A stretch of DNA of 64,000 bases from Limonium bicolor. Lineage: Eukaryota > Streptophyta > Magnoliopsida > Caryophyllales > Plumbaginaceae. Under the pieces are notes generated by a model. That model worked only from the letters and a program-made list of their open reading frames with translations, had not been told where the DNA came from and ran no database searches. This document shows positions 50,301 to 61,770 of the stretch, piece by piece (the first letter of the stretch is position 1; each line of letters opens with the position of its first letter). Location of the stretch: contig CM041776.1 in assembly GCA_023374045.1 (NCBI GenBank), positions 321,061,925 to 321,125,924 on the forward strand, in the 5' to 3' direction. The position numbers and the translations under genes were made by a program.

Positions 50301-52514
50301 GAGAGGTATCCCCACCCTAAAAGGGAGTGGTTCGCTCTCCACCTCCGTCATTGTATCATCTCTCTATTCTCATTGGTGCCCTTTTTTGGCAATTCCTCCT
50401 CAATTTAGTATAAGTTTTCATAACCACTCGTATGTATGAGTTGTAGTTCATTCATGGCCTAGATAAGCCTTTTTTATGCTTTCCTGCGCCTCGAGCTCTG
50501 ATGTATTTAGCATCCTTGGCTCGTAGGCCCTTAATGCTTGATTAGTCTCAAGTGAGAGCCGATGTTCGGTTCACTATTGTATTCTTAATCATCTGTAGGA
50601 TATCCACGTAATTTTCTTGTTCTCTGAGCTCTGTCAATGTTGGGTCACATCATTGGATGTAATATTGGGTTTCACAATAAGTTGTTGTATCTCGCTTCCT
50701 GTTGTGGAAGTTCGCTTACGTAATCCGATGTTAATCAGTGTCTGTGACAATACCTTCGCTCTCATAGACTTGCGTCTTTTAGCAATTAAGGATTAGTTTT
50801 CATTAGGCCTCTGCCTTCAGGTGTCTAAGTCGGATATTTACCCTGGCTACCATGTGCTGTCATGTCAATACTTTGTTCAACTTTCGTTGACTACGCCACC
50901 CGTTAATGACTAATCATACTTGGGTGTTAATGAGTTAGGCAAGCAATACTAACCATCGTTTATGGGTCTTTTTCTGCTCAACTATACCAACTCTATGGTG
51001 TAGTCCTTTTGAGGTTCTCTCTTTTGTGATTGCACGTCTTTGGTCCTAGGTAGGTCATTGCTTAAATTTGCTTTCTCTGATTCTGTTTCGGGGTTTATCA
51101 ATATCTTCAATGAAGAGTGCTTGTAATAGTATTATTCTGGGAATTCATCCCGTTTTTATTGAAAGTTGTTATGTCATCCGTCTCCATTGTATGTCGTAGT
51201 ACCTTCCTTGTAGGTTATTACTTACATCTGGTCTTCTCACATTGTTGAGTAATCTTTACGGTTCTTCCATTCAAGGTTAGGCTTGGTTTTGGGTTGATGT
51301 TCTTACCTGTAGTGTCGGTTGTCTGTTGTTGGTGCCCACGTCGTTTAGTTTCCTGACCAAGTCCAGCTCCCTGCTGACTGGTGTATTGCTTTAGTTGTCA
51401 TGGTCAGGCCGTCAGGCCCTCCTAATATTTCGTTCTTCAGTCTTATGGAATTGTAATCTGGTGTTGATATGTATTATATCTGTGGTTTTTACCATTTGGT
51501 CTTCACGGCTTCCCGTACAGCTTCATTGTGGCAGCACTTGCCAAGGCAAGTGCGCCATGCAAGATGGGCTATCGGCACTGTGTCCGTCGGTAATGGTACA
51601 TTCTCTAAACTCCATGTAGGTGGTAGTCCATGGGACTCCTTCTTTACCCTGTTTGGCTTTGGTTAGTTGATTATCTGGGTAGCTTCCTGACTGCTTTTGT
51701 TAGTATAGTTACTTATCAGGGTATTCCTCTTTCTGAGGGGACCCTTTTTCTTTCGCTTTCGCCTTGGTTCTCACTTTCGTTTCCACACCTTCATCGTGGT
51801 TATCGAGTATTGACTCTCCTTAGGCACTACGTTGTAGTCCTATCTTGGAGTACGACTTGCATATGCATTCGTAGTCGTCTGAGCTATTGCGGTCAAGTCT
51901 TTGCAACCCCCCTTTTTTTGTGTAGGTTCAGAGTTATCCGCTTCATAATTGACTTTTAGGTAGTGCCTATGCTCTTGCGCGGTATTATCCCACTGTTATT
52001 GCTCCCTTGGAATGTTGTCTGGTGTTTCTGTCGCTTCTCTTGTCCTCTTATTGCACTTGTAGTGTTTTTCTTCTTACTGGTATGGCGGGGTTATATCGAC
52101 TGCGTAGCATGTCGACCCAAGTTGCCGGTAATTATTATTCTCTCATTGGTAGGATTCCGCTGGTAGCGCCTGTTTCAACGTTGCGTTCCAATTAGGACCT
52201 TCAAGTCTTGAAAGACTATTGCATAACGAGGTGCTTCTCGTATTGCATAATGCTAAGTAATTGCCAGGTCGGGTTTTCCCGAGTCAGAGTAAGCTTGTCA
52301 TCTCTCTGGCGTTCATTTCTGGTATCTTAGAACTAGGGGCACGGAGGGCGGGTCAGGTATTATAGATATCCGATACACATCGGGGAAATCTAACTAACGC
52401 ACCTCTCGCACTAATACTCAACCCTTATCCCAAAGTCTATTGTTCCTAACTCGGTAATTCCTAAGCTCGGTAATTTCCAGTCATTAGAGCGTAACGACGC
52501 TCTGATACTACTTT
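47333..52514 (-). pseudogene. Decayed internal region of the Tekay-like element
   Basis: In an active element these 5.2 kb would encode capsid, protease, RT, RNase H, integrase and a chromodomain. No reading frame over about 110 codons is present on either strand, and no RT or integrase motif could be read with confidence. A chromodomain-like patch is visible at about 48631-48715 on the minus strand: LDTQTKPLPW, then, one frame off, VKTLRPNQNV, a stop and TTWKLE. Several mismatches would be Glu-to-Lys or Trp-to-stop changes, as expected from cytosine deamination. The interior is therefore either very old or a non-autonomous derivative. Confidence 0.5.
47560..47850. repeat. Three tandem units between the coding remnant and the polypurine tract
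   Basis: Diverged units recur at about 47565, 47725 and 47800, each reading roughly CTCATGTMACCGRTCYGRRG, then ACAARGG, TATGTCCTCG and TTCATGRGYGAGT. They lie on the 3' side of the element's internal region. Function unknown. Confidence 0.6.
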
Positions 52515-52756
52515 TGTAACACCCCATCTCCAAATACAGTGATCGTCGCCCTAAGTCCTTCTCGTTCATTAACAACGCAGCGGAAAAGTTCTACTAAATT
52601 GGTGTTACCGTCGTTAGTCACCCACGTGACTAACTAGGCCTATTCTCTTACAAGTCACGGTTTGACTAACCGGATAATTACTCGAGCATCTATACAATAC
52701 AATTCATAAACCACAACTTATACCGAGTATCTCATATCCTAATACATCATACTAAC
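52515..52756 (-). repeat. Fragment (242 bp) of the Tekay-like 5' LTR
   Basis: It is almost identical to 38247-38490 of the 3' LTR, from TGTAACACCCCATCTCC to CATCATACTAAC. It is adjacent to the primer-binding site and is cut by the TGTAACACCCCAATTTC terminus at 52757. The remaining 4.1 kb of this LTR is not recognised in the window. Confidence 0.85.
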
Positions 52757-53641
52757 TGTAACACCCCAATTTCTAGACCTAATTTTTTTCTTCTTGTGAA
52801 CAACACAGCGGAAGACTTACTACAAACTCAACCCGGGGTGCTACCGCCACACTCACTCATTAGTGAGTGCTAAGGCTAAGTACTACTATCTCTTCCAAAA
52901 TAAGTTATACTTTTAAACCTTTATATATTCAGAATATAACCACAACTTATACAAACTTACATTAACACTATTAGCTTATACAAAACTGTTTAACCCTAAT
53001 ACATAAGTACTTTATGGTAATAATTACAACGCCCTCTATCTTCAATCTCTATTCCTCTTTAGCTCCACTCTCTCATGCAACTTCATGACTAGGGGAAAAC
53101 ACCATCCTTTCCTGTACCTGTAGTCAGTCATACAATCACAGAGAAAAGACCACAGGGCATAACGCCAAAATCAGCAACGTTGAGTAACTCCCATCACAAC
53201 ATGTAAAATACATTTTACTTGTAAAACTCCCAGATTACATAAACATAGCAACAAAGGTAGTGGAACACTACAACCATGACAACAGGATAATAGCATAGCA
53301 CAATCACAATAGGGTCAACACATAAAAACCACATATTAACACCACCTGTTGCTTACCTTAGCATAAGGTGCATAAATGATCATTCAAAATATTATCAAGT
53401 ATCACTCACCAAAACAATCAATATCAATTAGTAGCCAGTATAACCAATGTCAAGATCCACTGAGTATAGCATCCAAAACCATGATACAATTTCCACCTGT
53501 CCTCGGGCAATCGGTCTTTCGACATAGAGCACTAACACTCTCGACCCCTAGGTTAATATTTCTTCACCTCACCCCATGTCCTTAAGTGTGCACACCCCCT
53601 ATGAATCAATAGTCCATAGAGTAGATCATGATGGCTTAGCT

Positions 53642-53730
53642 CCAATACATTGGTAGGAGCAAATAATAAAAGACCCCAATACATTGGCAGGGGCAGTCTC
53701 AGTAAACTCCAATACATTGGTAGGAATAAT
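53642..53730. repeat. Three copies of CCAATACATTGGYAGG
   Basis: The motif occurs at about 53641, 53674 and 53708, a 33 bp spacing. Each contains the perfect palindrome CCAATACATTGG or CCAATACATTGGC. Spacer sequences differ. Confidence 0.7.
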
Positions 53731-54844
53731 ATTTTCATAAATACATTACCACTTGGCTTAGGCACAACCTTGCCTTACCCCTCACTTTCATATCCATAAA
53801 CACAAGATAAATCAACACATAAAGTCAATATAAGCACCATAGTAACCACTGGACAGAAATAGCATCACAACAGTAAACATTATTATCCACGGTAAACACC
53901 TGTACACTTAAGTACATCTCAACAGGAGCACCAAATTCTTCAAGCCAAGGAATCATCTAGCTTCACATAACCAATATAAACCACAATGGTATTTAAGACA
54001 CAAGAAAATCAATCCACACACAAGCACACCCTTCTTGGCCAAACATAACAACAATGATAAATAGTTATAGTTTTACAGTCGATTTTCAAGGTAACTAATC
54101 AACCATCACTTTAACAAATGGTTAGGCACTTCAGTGCCTCATCCATTACTTCAAGGTCAATAGAATACAAACTATAACATCATAAAAGGTCAGTACAACA
54201 AGCCAAAACATTCATTGAACAGAAACAATACAATATCAACATTTACAATTTATCACTGAAGGATTTACACACGTATGTACATTCGAGCAAACTCACTGAG
54301 TTTACCTAAACCAAATTGTCAATCAAACCAAACGACGAGGTTGAGATTCTTCACTGTACAATTTCCGGTTATAATAAGATGATATCAAAATTCTCCGCGC
54401 TCAAATTCAACTACAAATATGATTTAGAGGCACACACATACAGTCTAGAAACGGTGAAGAGCAATTAATCATGGACTGAGAGAGTCCACTAAGAGTTTCT
54501 TAGACTTGGTAAGAGAAAGCAGCAAAAAGACGAGTTAAAAGAGAAGGAAAGACTTTTAGAGAAGAATCAGTCACACAAAAGAGAAAATCGCGCTTAAAAC
54601 TAGCAAAGTGATAAGTGAAAGAATCATGAAAGTGTTTCGTAGAATAAAAAAACATAGTACTACCTACTTCCTCTGAAGATCGTAAGAATAAAGTAGAATT
54701 CAAATAACATAAACAATTGTAAAATCCGGATAGATTAGCATATTAGGATCCATAACGACCATAAAATACAGCAACAAATCCATCCCATTTAAAACCGCAA
54801 AACAGCACTATAGAAATGCAGATTTTGCAAATTTGTTGATCAAG

Positions 54845-55310
54845 ATAGTTACCTGATTTATTCTAGTCATAATTTGCTAAATTCCTTGAGATAGCTACTG
54901 GTTATTTATCCTTCTTCCTCCTTGTAAATTCCTCCAGCACTTGTGTTAATCTTCCTCCCTTGTAGCTGGCGCAACCAACAGCAACTACCACTATTTTGCT
55001 CTCGGTAGTTTCCAACTTCTTACGGTAATTTTTTTTGCAACTTACCAGCTTACTGCTACTACTAGGTGACTTACGTGAGTGTTAGTTGATAGGAAAAGAG
55101 AGAGCTCAAAAGGGAGAAGAAGCAACCGGCAAACAGCAGCATGGAAAAATCAAATTTTAAAAACTTGTTGTTAAAGGTAGTTACCTGTTTTCTTCTAGCT
55201 ATTTTCTTGCTAAATTCTCAAATATTTCTCCAGATCAAAGGCCCTCCCTTCATCTCTTAAATTCTCCTAGCTCCTGAACTTGAATTCCTCTCCCGAAGGT
55301 GGCGCACACA
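54845..55310. repeat. Direct duplication with about 320 bp spacing
   Basis: The block with TAGTTACCTG, TTGCTAAATTC, AAATTCCTCCAGC and GGCGCAACCAACAGCAAC at 54845-54990 recurs, diverged, at about 55175-55310 (TAGTTACCTG, TTGCTAAATTC, AAATTCTCCTAGC, GGCGCACACAAAC). Both lie in the LTR-like sequence. Confidence 0.6.
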
Positions 55311-56058
55311 AACTCAACAACGACAGCCATGTTCCAGCACTAGTTTACGGTTTGTACTCTCCTCTTCCTTGTTGTGTTTAAATTTCCTACTAGTTTTCTT
55401 CTACTACCGCTGGGAGTCTACGTGGGTAAAGAGAGGCAGGAGAAGGTTCAAGCATGGGGAAGTAAAAAAACTGCCGACCACCACTTGCAAGGAATGAGGT
55501 AATTCGGCCAAACTAATTTAGTTCCATGCCACCTCTTGCTGTTTTGTTGTTTTATTCTAATTGGCTGGATGTAAAGTTAACTTAGGTAGTGCCATCTAAC
55601 ATATAACTATGCAGAGGGAGAGGCGGTAATATAAGTTGCTGAATAAAGGTAATGATCATGTAAAATAAAATTGTTAATTATGTTGCATAATATGAAACCG
55701 TAACTACAAGTAACATGTAGCCGGTTTGCAATTGTTATCAAATTAAACTAACCTCAATACCAAAATGGGGAGGTCGACAATATGCTACTGGAAAATATAT
55801 ATGTAGAGTTGTAATGATTACATAAAGACAAAACTAACTAATTATACACATATATTGCAATCGGTTTTGATGGGCTGAATATATAATTAACGTTATCTTT
55901 GTATTAATGTGTATAAACTCAACAAGGAATTCGGCTATCATGCTGCTGATGAATAAATGTTGCTTAAAGATGAAGAAATACCTAATATGGCTGTTTACAT
56001 TAAGATATAAAATAGGTAGTAATAACAAGAGAAATAATTAGCTAGTTAAATACATTTA

Positions 56059-56830
56059 CAACCGGTAATATAAATTTAGTTTGTCATTGTAACAATGACG
56101 CGTTTTAACATGCCACTGTAATAATGACATATTTTTAATAGGGAAAATTACATGCCCCACCCATGATGTTTGACGAAATTTCACATTCCACCCACGTGGT
56201 TTCAAAAATTACTTTCCACACCTTATAGTTTCCCCCGTTTTACATCCATCAACTTTTTAAATTTTTTTTCAATTCAAAAGATGCTTAAACGTTGTCCGAA
56301 ATTGATGAAACTTTACATGGATGATGCTAAAGTGTTATATTTTGGTTCAGTGAGAAATCTAAAGTTTTTTAAGTTTAAATGTGACATGTGGGACCCAATG
56401 AACATGTCACATGTTTAATTGGGTCCCACAGGTCACATTTAAGCTTAAAAAACTTTGAATTTGACATAAGATCAAAATATATCACTTTAGCATCATCCAT
56501 GTAAAGTTTCATGAATTTCGCACAACGTTTAAGCATCTTTTGAATTGAACAAAAATTAGAAAAGTTGCTGGATGTAAAACAGGGAAAACCACATGGGTGG
56601 GGAAAGTAATTTTTGAAACCACATGGGTGGAGTGTGAAATTTTGCCATACGTCATGGGTGGGGCATGTAATTTTCCCTTTTTAATATTACCGTCGGTAAT
56701 ATAAATTTAACATGCCACTGTAACAATGACACATTTTACATTACAGTCGGTAATATAAATTTAACATGTTACTGTAAAAATGACACGTTTTAATATTACA
56801 ATCGGTCATTTTTACCAGTAAGCTAGGATA
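56059..56830. repeat. Minisatellite of about 50-60 bp units, interrupted by a MITE
   Basis: Units built from GGTAATATAAATTTAACATG, CCACTGTAACAATGACAC and TTTTAATATTAC recur at about 56061, 56694 and 56747. The first is followed by the MITE at 56141-56677. The array is therefore older than the MITE. Confidence 0.65.
56141..56677. mobile_element. Foldback MITE, probably Mutator-like, copy 2 (537 bp)
   Basis: It starts GGGAAAATTACATGCCCCAC and ends in the near-complement, with exact 9 bp duplications TTTTTAATA (56132-56140 and 56678-56686). It is homologous over its whole length to 28808-29339, including CTTTACATGGATGATGCTAA and its inverted partner. The 82-codon frame inside it is only an effect of the palindrome. 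Confidence 0.85.
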
Positions 56831-56938
56831 TAATAATAATGGATAAGACTAAAATAATTAGGCAAGCTATATACATAATCGATATACATCATCGATTCAA
56901 TTAGCAAGGTATATACATAGGCGATTTAACGTACACTT

Positions 56939-58968
56939 TTTTTTTTGAAACCAACAAATTCATTTATATTAAGAGCAGATAGATTTTACATAGGATGGGA
57001 AGTCAGTAGACTTCCAGCAACTCGCTTGGAGCTGAGATTTTCTAGCAAGAAATGCTAGGTTGTGGGCAACGAAATTATACAATCGACTAACATGAAAGCA
57101 CTGAACATCCGAAAGCGGAGCTATAGTTGCCAGCGCCCTGTTGAGCAAGTGTTTCGTGGTATCAGTGAGGCTCGAAACTCCGAAGGTCGAAAGGTAATCA
57201 ACCACACTCTTACAGTCTGACAAAACTCTAACTTGAGCGTAGGCAAACCGCTTGGCAAGGTCAAGACCTAAGTGTATAGCAGCAGCTTCCATATGCGACG
57301 GATCATGAGAAGTTATACCACCCAAAACTGCTGCTCCAATGATGGAGCCATGCCGTGCTGCAACCGCAGCAATGCCAAACCGACCATACCTCTCCAGCCC
57401 TGCATCAACTGATATCTCAACCTAAGATGGGCATGAGAGTCGGGCGTCAGATAGCAATGGCGAAAAAGTAGAGCTTGAGGCTGCAGAGCTTAGGCTTAAA
57501 AAACTGTCTGCCTGAAACCAACCAGCTTCAAAAGAGGAGACACGATGATGTGAAAACTGACACCGGGCATACCACAGACGCCAAAGAAGCGAAATAAGCA
57601 AAGAAAGGCGTACACGAGTCATGGCAATGCAAGAGTGAGTGAACCAATCAACAAAGGCAGTGTCTGACTTGAGTGGAGGTGGAGATGACATGCCTAGGCG
57701 GTTCCAGTAAGGCCTGATCGTAGAACAGTTGAAGAAAGCATGGAAGAGGGTTTCACAGCGGCCACATAGTGCACAGATCTCCAGTTCAGGGCGGTGAAGC
57801 CGATAAGCCAACAGACCGCGGCACGGTACCACTCCATGCAATAATTTCCAACCAAACAAACGAACGCGAGGAGGCAGGTCAAGTGCCCAAAGCCTCTTAT
57901 TGGCCAAACCCCTAGTAGATTCGGTCGGAGAGGAAGAAGACGGTTGACCCTGGCGCGTGTGGGCAACGTCACAGTGATAGGCACTCTTCACCGAAAACTG
58001 GCCTGATGTAGTGAGGCCCCAGAACCAAGAGTCTGGCGATAAGGCATTACCCAACAAGGGCAAGCGACAAATATGCTGAACATCCTCAGGGTGAAAATGA
58101 TTCCGAAGGAGCGGGACATTCCAGGCTGACGGAGTGAGCATGAAATCTGAAACCGGAGCATGGTGAAGATATGGTGGGATTGACCAAAGGTAAGGCAAGC
58201 CGCCATCCTTAGAGGGAAGCCATCTATCACATACATAAGTGGTGAGCCCATTACCAATCCGTTTACGGCCCCCTGTCTGAATGAGATCTCGAACAGTGAG
58301 AAGCGCTCGCCAAATGGGACTGGAATTTGCTAAAGGTTGTAAGTGCTGTAGAGGAGTGTCGCCCATGTAACGTGCTGAGTAAAACCTTGATAACATAGAG
58401 TGGGGCTGCTGAAGGATACGCCAAAGCTGTTTGGCTAAAAGAGCACGATTAAAACTGCGGAGGTCACGAAAACCCAATCCTCCTGAGTGTAGTGGGAGAC
58501 ACAGTTGTTCCCACTTCGTCCAATGTATCGATTTGGTTGTTGGAGAACCACTCCACTAGAACCGGGAAATCATACCTTTAATGGACTTGAGAAGCGACTG
58601 GGGCAGGGCGATGACAGACATAACATATGTAGGGATGGCCTGCAAGATAGACTTAATAAGATTCAAACGCGCTGTCTGAGATGTGTGATGAGACCACCCC
58701 TGTATGCGGCGAGCAACCCTATCCTTAATATATGCAAAGACTGCTTTCCGATTCCGTCCCACGTGCACAGGGAAACCCAGATACATGCCAAAATCCTGAA
58801 CCACACGACCGTTCAAAGTCCCTGCAACCGCCTGACGTATATGCGGTTGCAGATGATTAGAAAACATGATGGCAGACTTGTCTGCATTAATACATTGCCC
58901 CGATGCTTGCTTAAAATCGTCTAGGATGTAAGACAGAGTTTGAGCATTGGCGATTGTTGCTTTACCAA
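56939..58968 (-). mobile_element. LINE (plant L1-type), 5' truncated, 2.0 kb
   Basis: On the minus strand it has the end of the reverse transcriptase (ILDDFKQASGQCINADKS near 58915, then GMYLGFPVHVGRNR and PTYVMSVIALPQSLLKSI). A zinc-binding region follows (ICALCGRCETLFHAFFNC, about 57790-57720), then an RNase H domain (57421-56969) with SVDAGLERYG, HMEAAAIHLGL and SDCKSVVDYL. It ends in a poly-A tail (T run at 56939-56946). The flanks CGATTTAACGTACACTT (56922-56938) and CGATTTAACGCACACTT (58969-58985) are a 17 bp target duplication with one mismatch. Frameshifts occur near 58530 and 57422. Truncation falls just after the position of the catalytic Asp-Asp box, so it is dead on arrival. Confidence 0.9.
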
Positions 58969-58985
58969 CGATTTAACGCACACTT

Positions 58986-59224
58986 ATATATATATATATG
59001 CGATTCAGCTAATCAATGTACACATATATACAAGCGATTTAGTACTAGCATATTACTTAATCGATTAACATATACTTTACTAGCATATTACTTAGTCGAT
59101 TGTACTAGCATATACAAAATCAATTTAACATGTTCTGTACTAGCATATTACTTGCGATAATGATGGGCTGATAACATAAATGGATGCCCATAATTTTAAG
59201 GCTATGTCTGGAATATAGATAATA
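58986..59224. repeat. AT-rich repeats with ACTAGCATATTACTT
   Basis: ACTAGCATATTACTT recurs at about 59045, 59080 and 59137, joined by GATT-containing spacers. A TA microsatellite lies at 58984-59000. This is the continuation of the sequence into which the LINE inserted. Confidence 0.55.
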
Positions 59225-59899
59225 TTATGGACTAAAAAAGTCCCTGAATGGTTCTGGACACATTAATAACCATTGGATTAGAATAGATAATAATAAAGGG
59301 TCCAGATTAAAATTGGTACTAATTTTAGAAGACAAAAAACAGATTTAATATATTGTGTGGGATTTGTGGTTTTTAATATCAAACAAATTCACGCGATACT
59401 GAATTCTTCCCCTCCTCTTCCCCCACCCGCCGTTCGTTTTCTTCACCTGACTCCATTCTTTCTGCGACAAAACACCTCTGGGATTCATTACTACTGGATT
59501 TCTCACCATGGACCTGCGCTGAAGCACCTCTTAGGTTTGTTTCTACTTTGTCTTTCTTACAGTTCTCATTTGAAACCCTAACCGACAAGTCTGGTACACA
59601 TATTTGGTACCAAGATGAACAAGGAACGTAACTTTTCTGTAATGAATGTTTCAGTTTTCTTGTGTCTATGCCTCCATTAATTCAGTTCTAGTATCGACGC
59701 CTCTGTATGAATAATCAAAGAACAAACTTGTACCTCAAACTCAAAAATGCAATATGGAGTTGGAAACAGTTCATCATCCAATCGTTGATTAAAATTGGTG
59801 CCCTAAATTTTATGTCGTACATCCACCCTAGATTCGATTGGTCTCTATTGATGCTCGTGTTGTGTTTGCACCTCTGTAGGGTTCAAATAACAGAGCTTG

Positions 59900-60085
59900 A
59901 TGTGCTTCTGTTTTGTATCTTCTATCGCAGCTTTTGAAGTCATCGATCGTTGCCGAAACAAACAAAGAACAGATTGCTGCGCTTCTGTTTGGTATCTTTT
60001 GTCGCAGCTTCTAAAGCCATCGATTGTTGCCGAGACGAACAATGAATAGAGTTTGCTGCAAATCTGTTTGGTATCTTCTCTTAAA
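59900..60085. repeat. Tandem repeat of 78-79 bp
   Basis: GCTTCTGTTTTGTATCTTCT, CGCAGCTT, AAGTCATCGATCGTTGCCGA and AACAAACAAAGAACAGATTG form unit 1 from about 59903. Unit 2 follows at 59981 and a partial unit 3 at about 60060. A shorter pair with GTTGGGTAAA and GTTTGCRCTTCTGTACA follows at about 60110 and 60163. Confidence 0.75.
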
Positions 60086-61269
60086 ATATTGTACTCCTCT
60101 TCTACTCTATGTTGGGTAAACGTTTGCACTTCTGTACATTCTTCTTTATGAATTCACTTATTGTTGGGTAAATGTTTGCGCTTCTGTACAACTGATGAGT
60201 TTGATTACGCTACTGAAACCAGTTTATTTGAAACCAAGGTATGAAATCGATTCATCCTCTTATATTTGGCGATTACAACAATAGTGAATTTTGATTTCTT
60301 TTGTCGCACCATATGAAACCAATGATTTGGGTTAATTTCTATGCTTCTGTTCATTATGTTCTTGTGTATGTGCCTCTGCTGAAACACCAAAGTAACTCCT
60401 GTCGTTGAAGTTCTTGCTCAGATTAGTTCATTTGATACCAAGGTTTATATTCGAATCATCTTATTCTCTTTGGCGATTACAACATTAGAGAATTTTGATT
60501 TCTGATCTGCACCTCTAATCATTTTCTTCTTGTGTTTGCAGAGATAAATCACTGGAACACAACATCTCACACACCAGATTGAAGGCGGGCTTAAAATAGT
60601 ACATTCTATAATGATAATATACTCTAAGCTTTTCAATAGTGCCAAGCAACATGAATGCTCTACGCCACTCTTCATTCTCATTTGATATGAATTGGTTAGT
60701 AGTTCTATCTATTGCAATTTACAATTACAATTTTGGTAACCTTGACAGGCAAACAAGAAACATACAAGCTGCGCCTTTTCTTCATTCTCTTGTTATGTCT
60801 GCGCCTGCGTAGAGATAAAAGACTTGAACCTCTACATCTTGCACACCAGTTGAAGACGTAGCTGAAAAAGATTGAAGACTGGACTATACAATGTACCGAT
60901 ATTTGGATGTATTAGTACCACTACCTCATTGAATTAGCACCACGATTTCATAAACAAAATACCCCAAAAATCTTATGATAGTTTTATAGCCACTAACAAT
61001 AAGTATTAACACAAACAATGTACCGAGTTCTTATCAAATATACGTCAGTATTTTCATGTGATGTATCCTTACGTGTTTCACTCATATACGTATTGTTAAT
61101 TTATGCGATGCTTTTTTTAACACCTAAATAGTGTTGACTATGCTGTTGTATAATGCGAAACCTTATGGTACTACAATGTGTTGCAATTGTTATGCAATGA
61201 AATACCAAAAACTAAAAATTAAATATTCATGAATTATAACTTTGAACCATATTACAAAATATCTACAAG

Positions 61270-61770
61270 TTGTACTTTAAATACCTGTACGGGTGTAAAT
61301 AAAAACAATTGAAAAAATAAATATTAGCCAAATAAGTTTTTGTTATACCAAATACATATATATAAACACCACACCGTCATCAATCTAATACGAGCGAGAC
61401 ATCCACAATGTACCAAATATAAATATCTTATATTTTCAATAAACACTGCCATTATTATAAATTCAAACCTTATTACACAACACCAATAAGTTGTACTTTA
61501 AATACCTTCACGAATGTAAATAAAAACCATTGTAAAAATAATAATAAATGAAATAAGTTTATGATAAGCCAATGACATACATACAAGTACCACACTATCA
61601 TCAATCTAGTACCAACTGAACACCCACAATGTACTAAATGTAAATATCTTACATTTTCAGCAAACATCGGCATTATTATAACTTCAAACCCTATTACTCA
61701 ATACAAGGGGTACTTTAAATACCTTCACGAATGTAAACAAAAACCAGTGTAAAAATAATTATAAGCGTAA
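61270..61770. repeat. Tandem repeat A, about 219 bp period
   Basis: TACTTTAAATACCTTCACG-type blocks recur at about 61273, 61494 and 61711. Each is followed by AATAAAAACMATTG-like and ATCTAGTACC-like blocks. The third unit is partial. Confidence 0.7.

Larger units (their letters stand above)
38247..52756 (-). mobile_element. Tekay/Del-like Gypsy retrotransposon with decayed interior
   Basis: On the minus strand: a partial 5' LTR (52756-52515), a primer-binding site TAGTATCAGAGC (52510-52499, one base off the initiator-Met tRNA complement), a 5.2 kb internal region, a polypurine tract AAGGGGGGTAGAT (47347-47335), and a complete 3' LTR (47332-38247) that is itself interrupted by a solo LTR. The 5' LTR breaks off at 52756, where another LTR terminus starts. 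The element is inserted in the Copia protease. The five bases before it are CATAC; the matching flank is not seen. No intact polyprotein remains. Confidence 0.85.
52757..56058 (-). mobile_element. Another LTR-like sequence, right end not found
   Basis: The terminus TGTAACACCCCAATTTCTAG and the following block with ACACAGCGGAAGACTTAC have the layout of the Tekay-like LTR end (AACGCAGCGGAAAAGTTC) but are strongly diverged. This is probably the 3' end of an LTR on the minus strand. The left flank CTAAC would be the target duplication, but its partner was not found. The sequence is non-coding. It holds repeats at 53642-53730 and a 320 bp-period duplication at about 54845-55310. The right limit given is only where the minisatellite begins. 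Confidence 0.5.

Noticed and set aside
51395..52195. Plus-strand frames of 60-109 codons in the Gypsy interior
   Set aside because: They are antisense to the element, rich in Leu/Phe/Ser as T-rich DNA gives, and show no domain.
56170..56418. 82-codon frame in the foldback MITE
   Set aside because: It falls in the left arm of a palindrome and has no domain; the other copy does not keep it open.
58505..58924. 139-codon plus-strand frame
   Set aside because: Antisense to the LINE reverse transcriptase.
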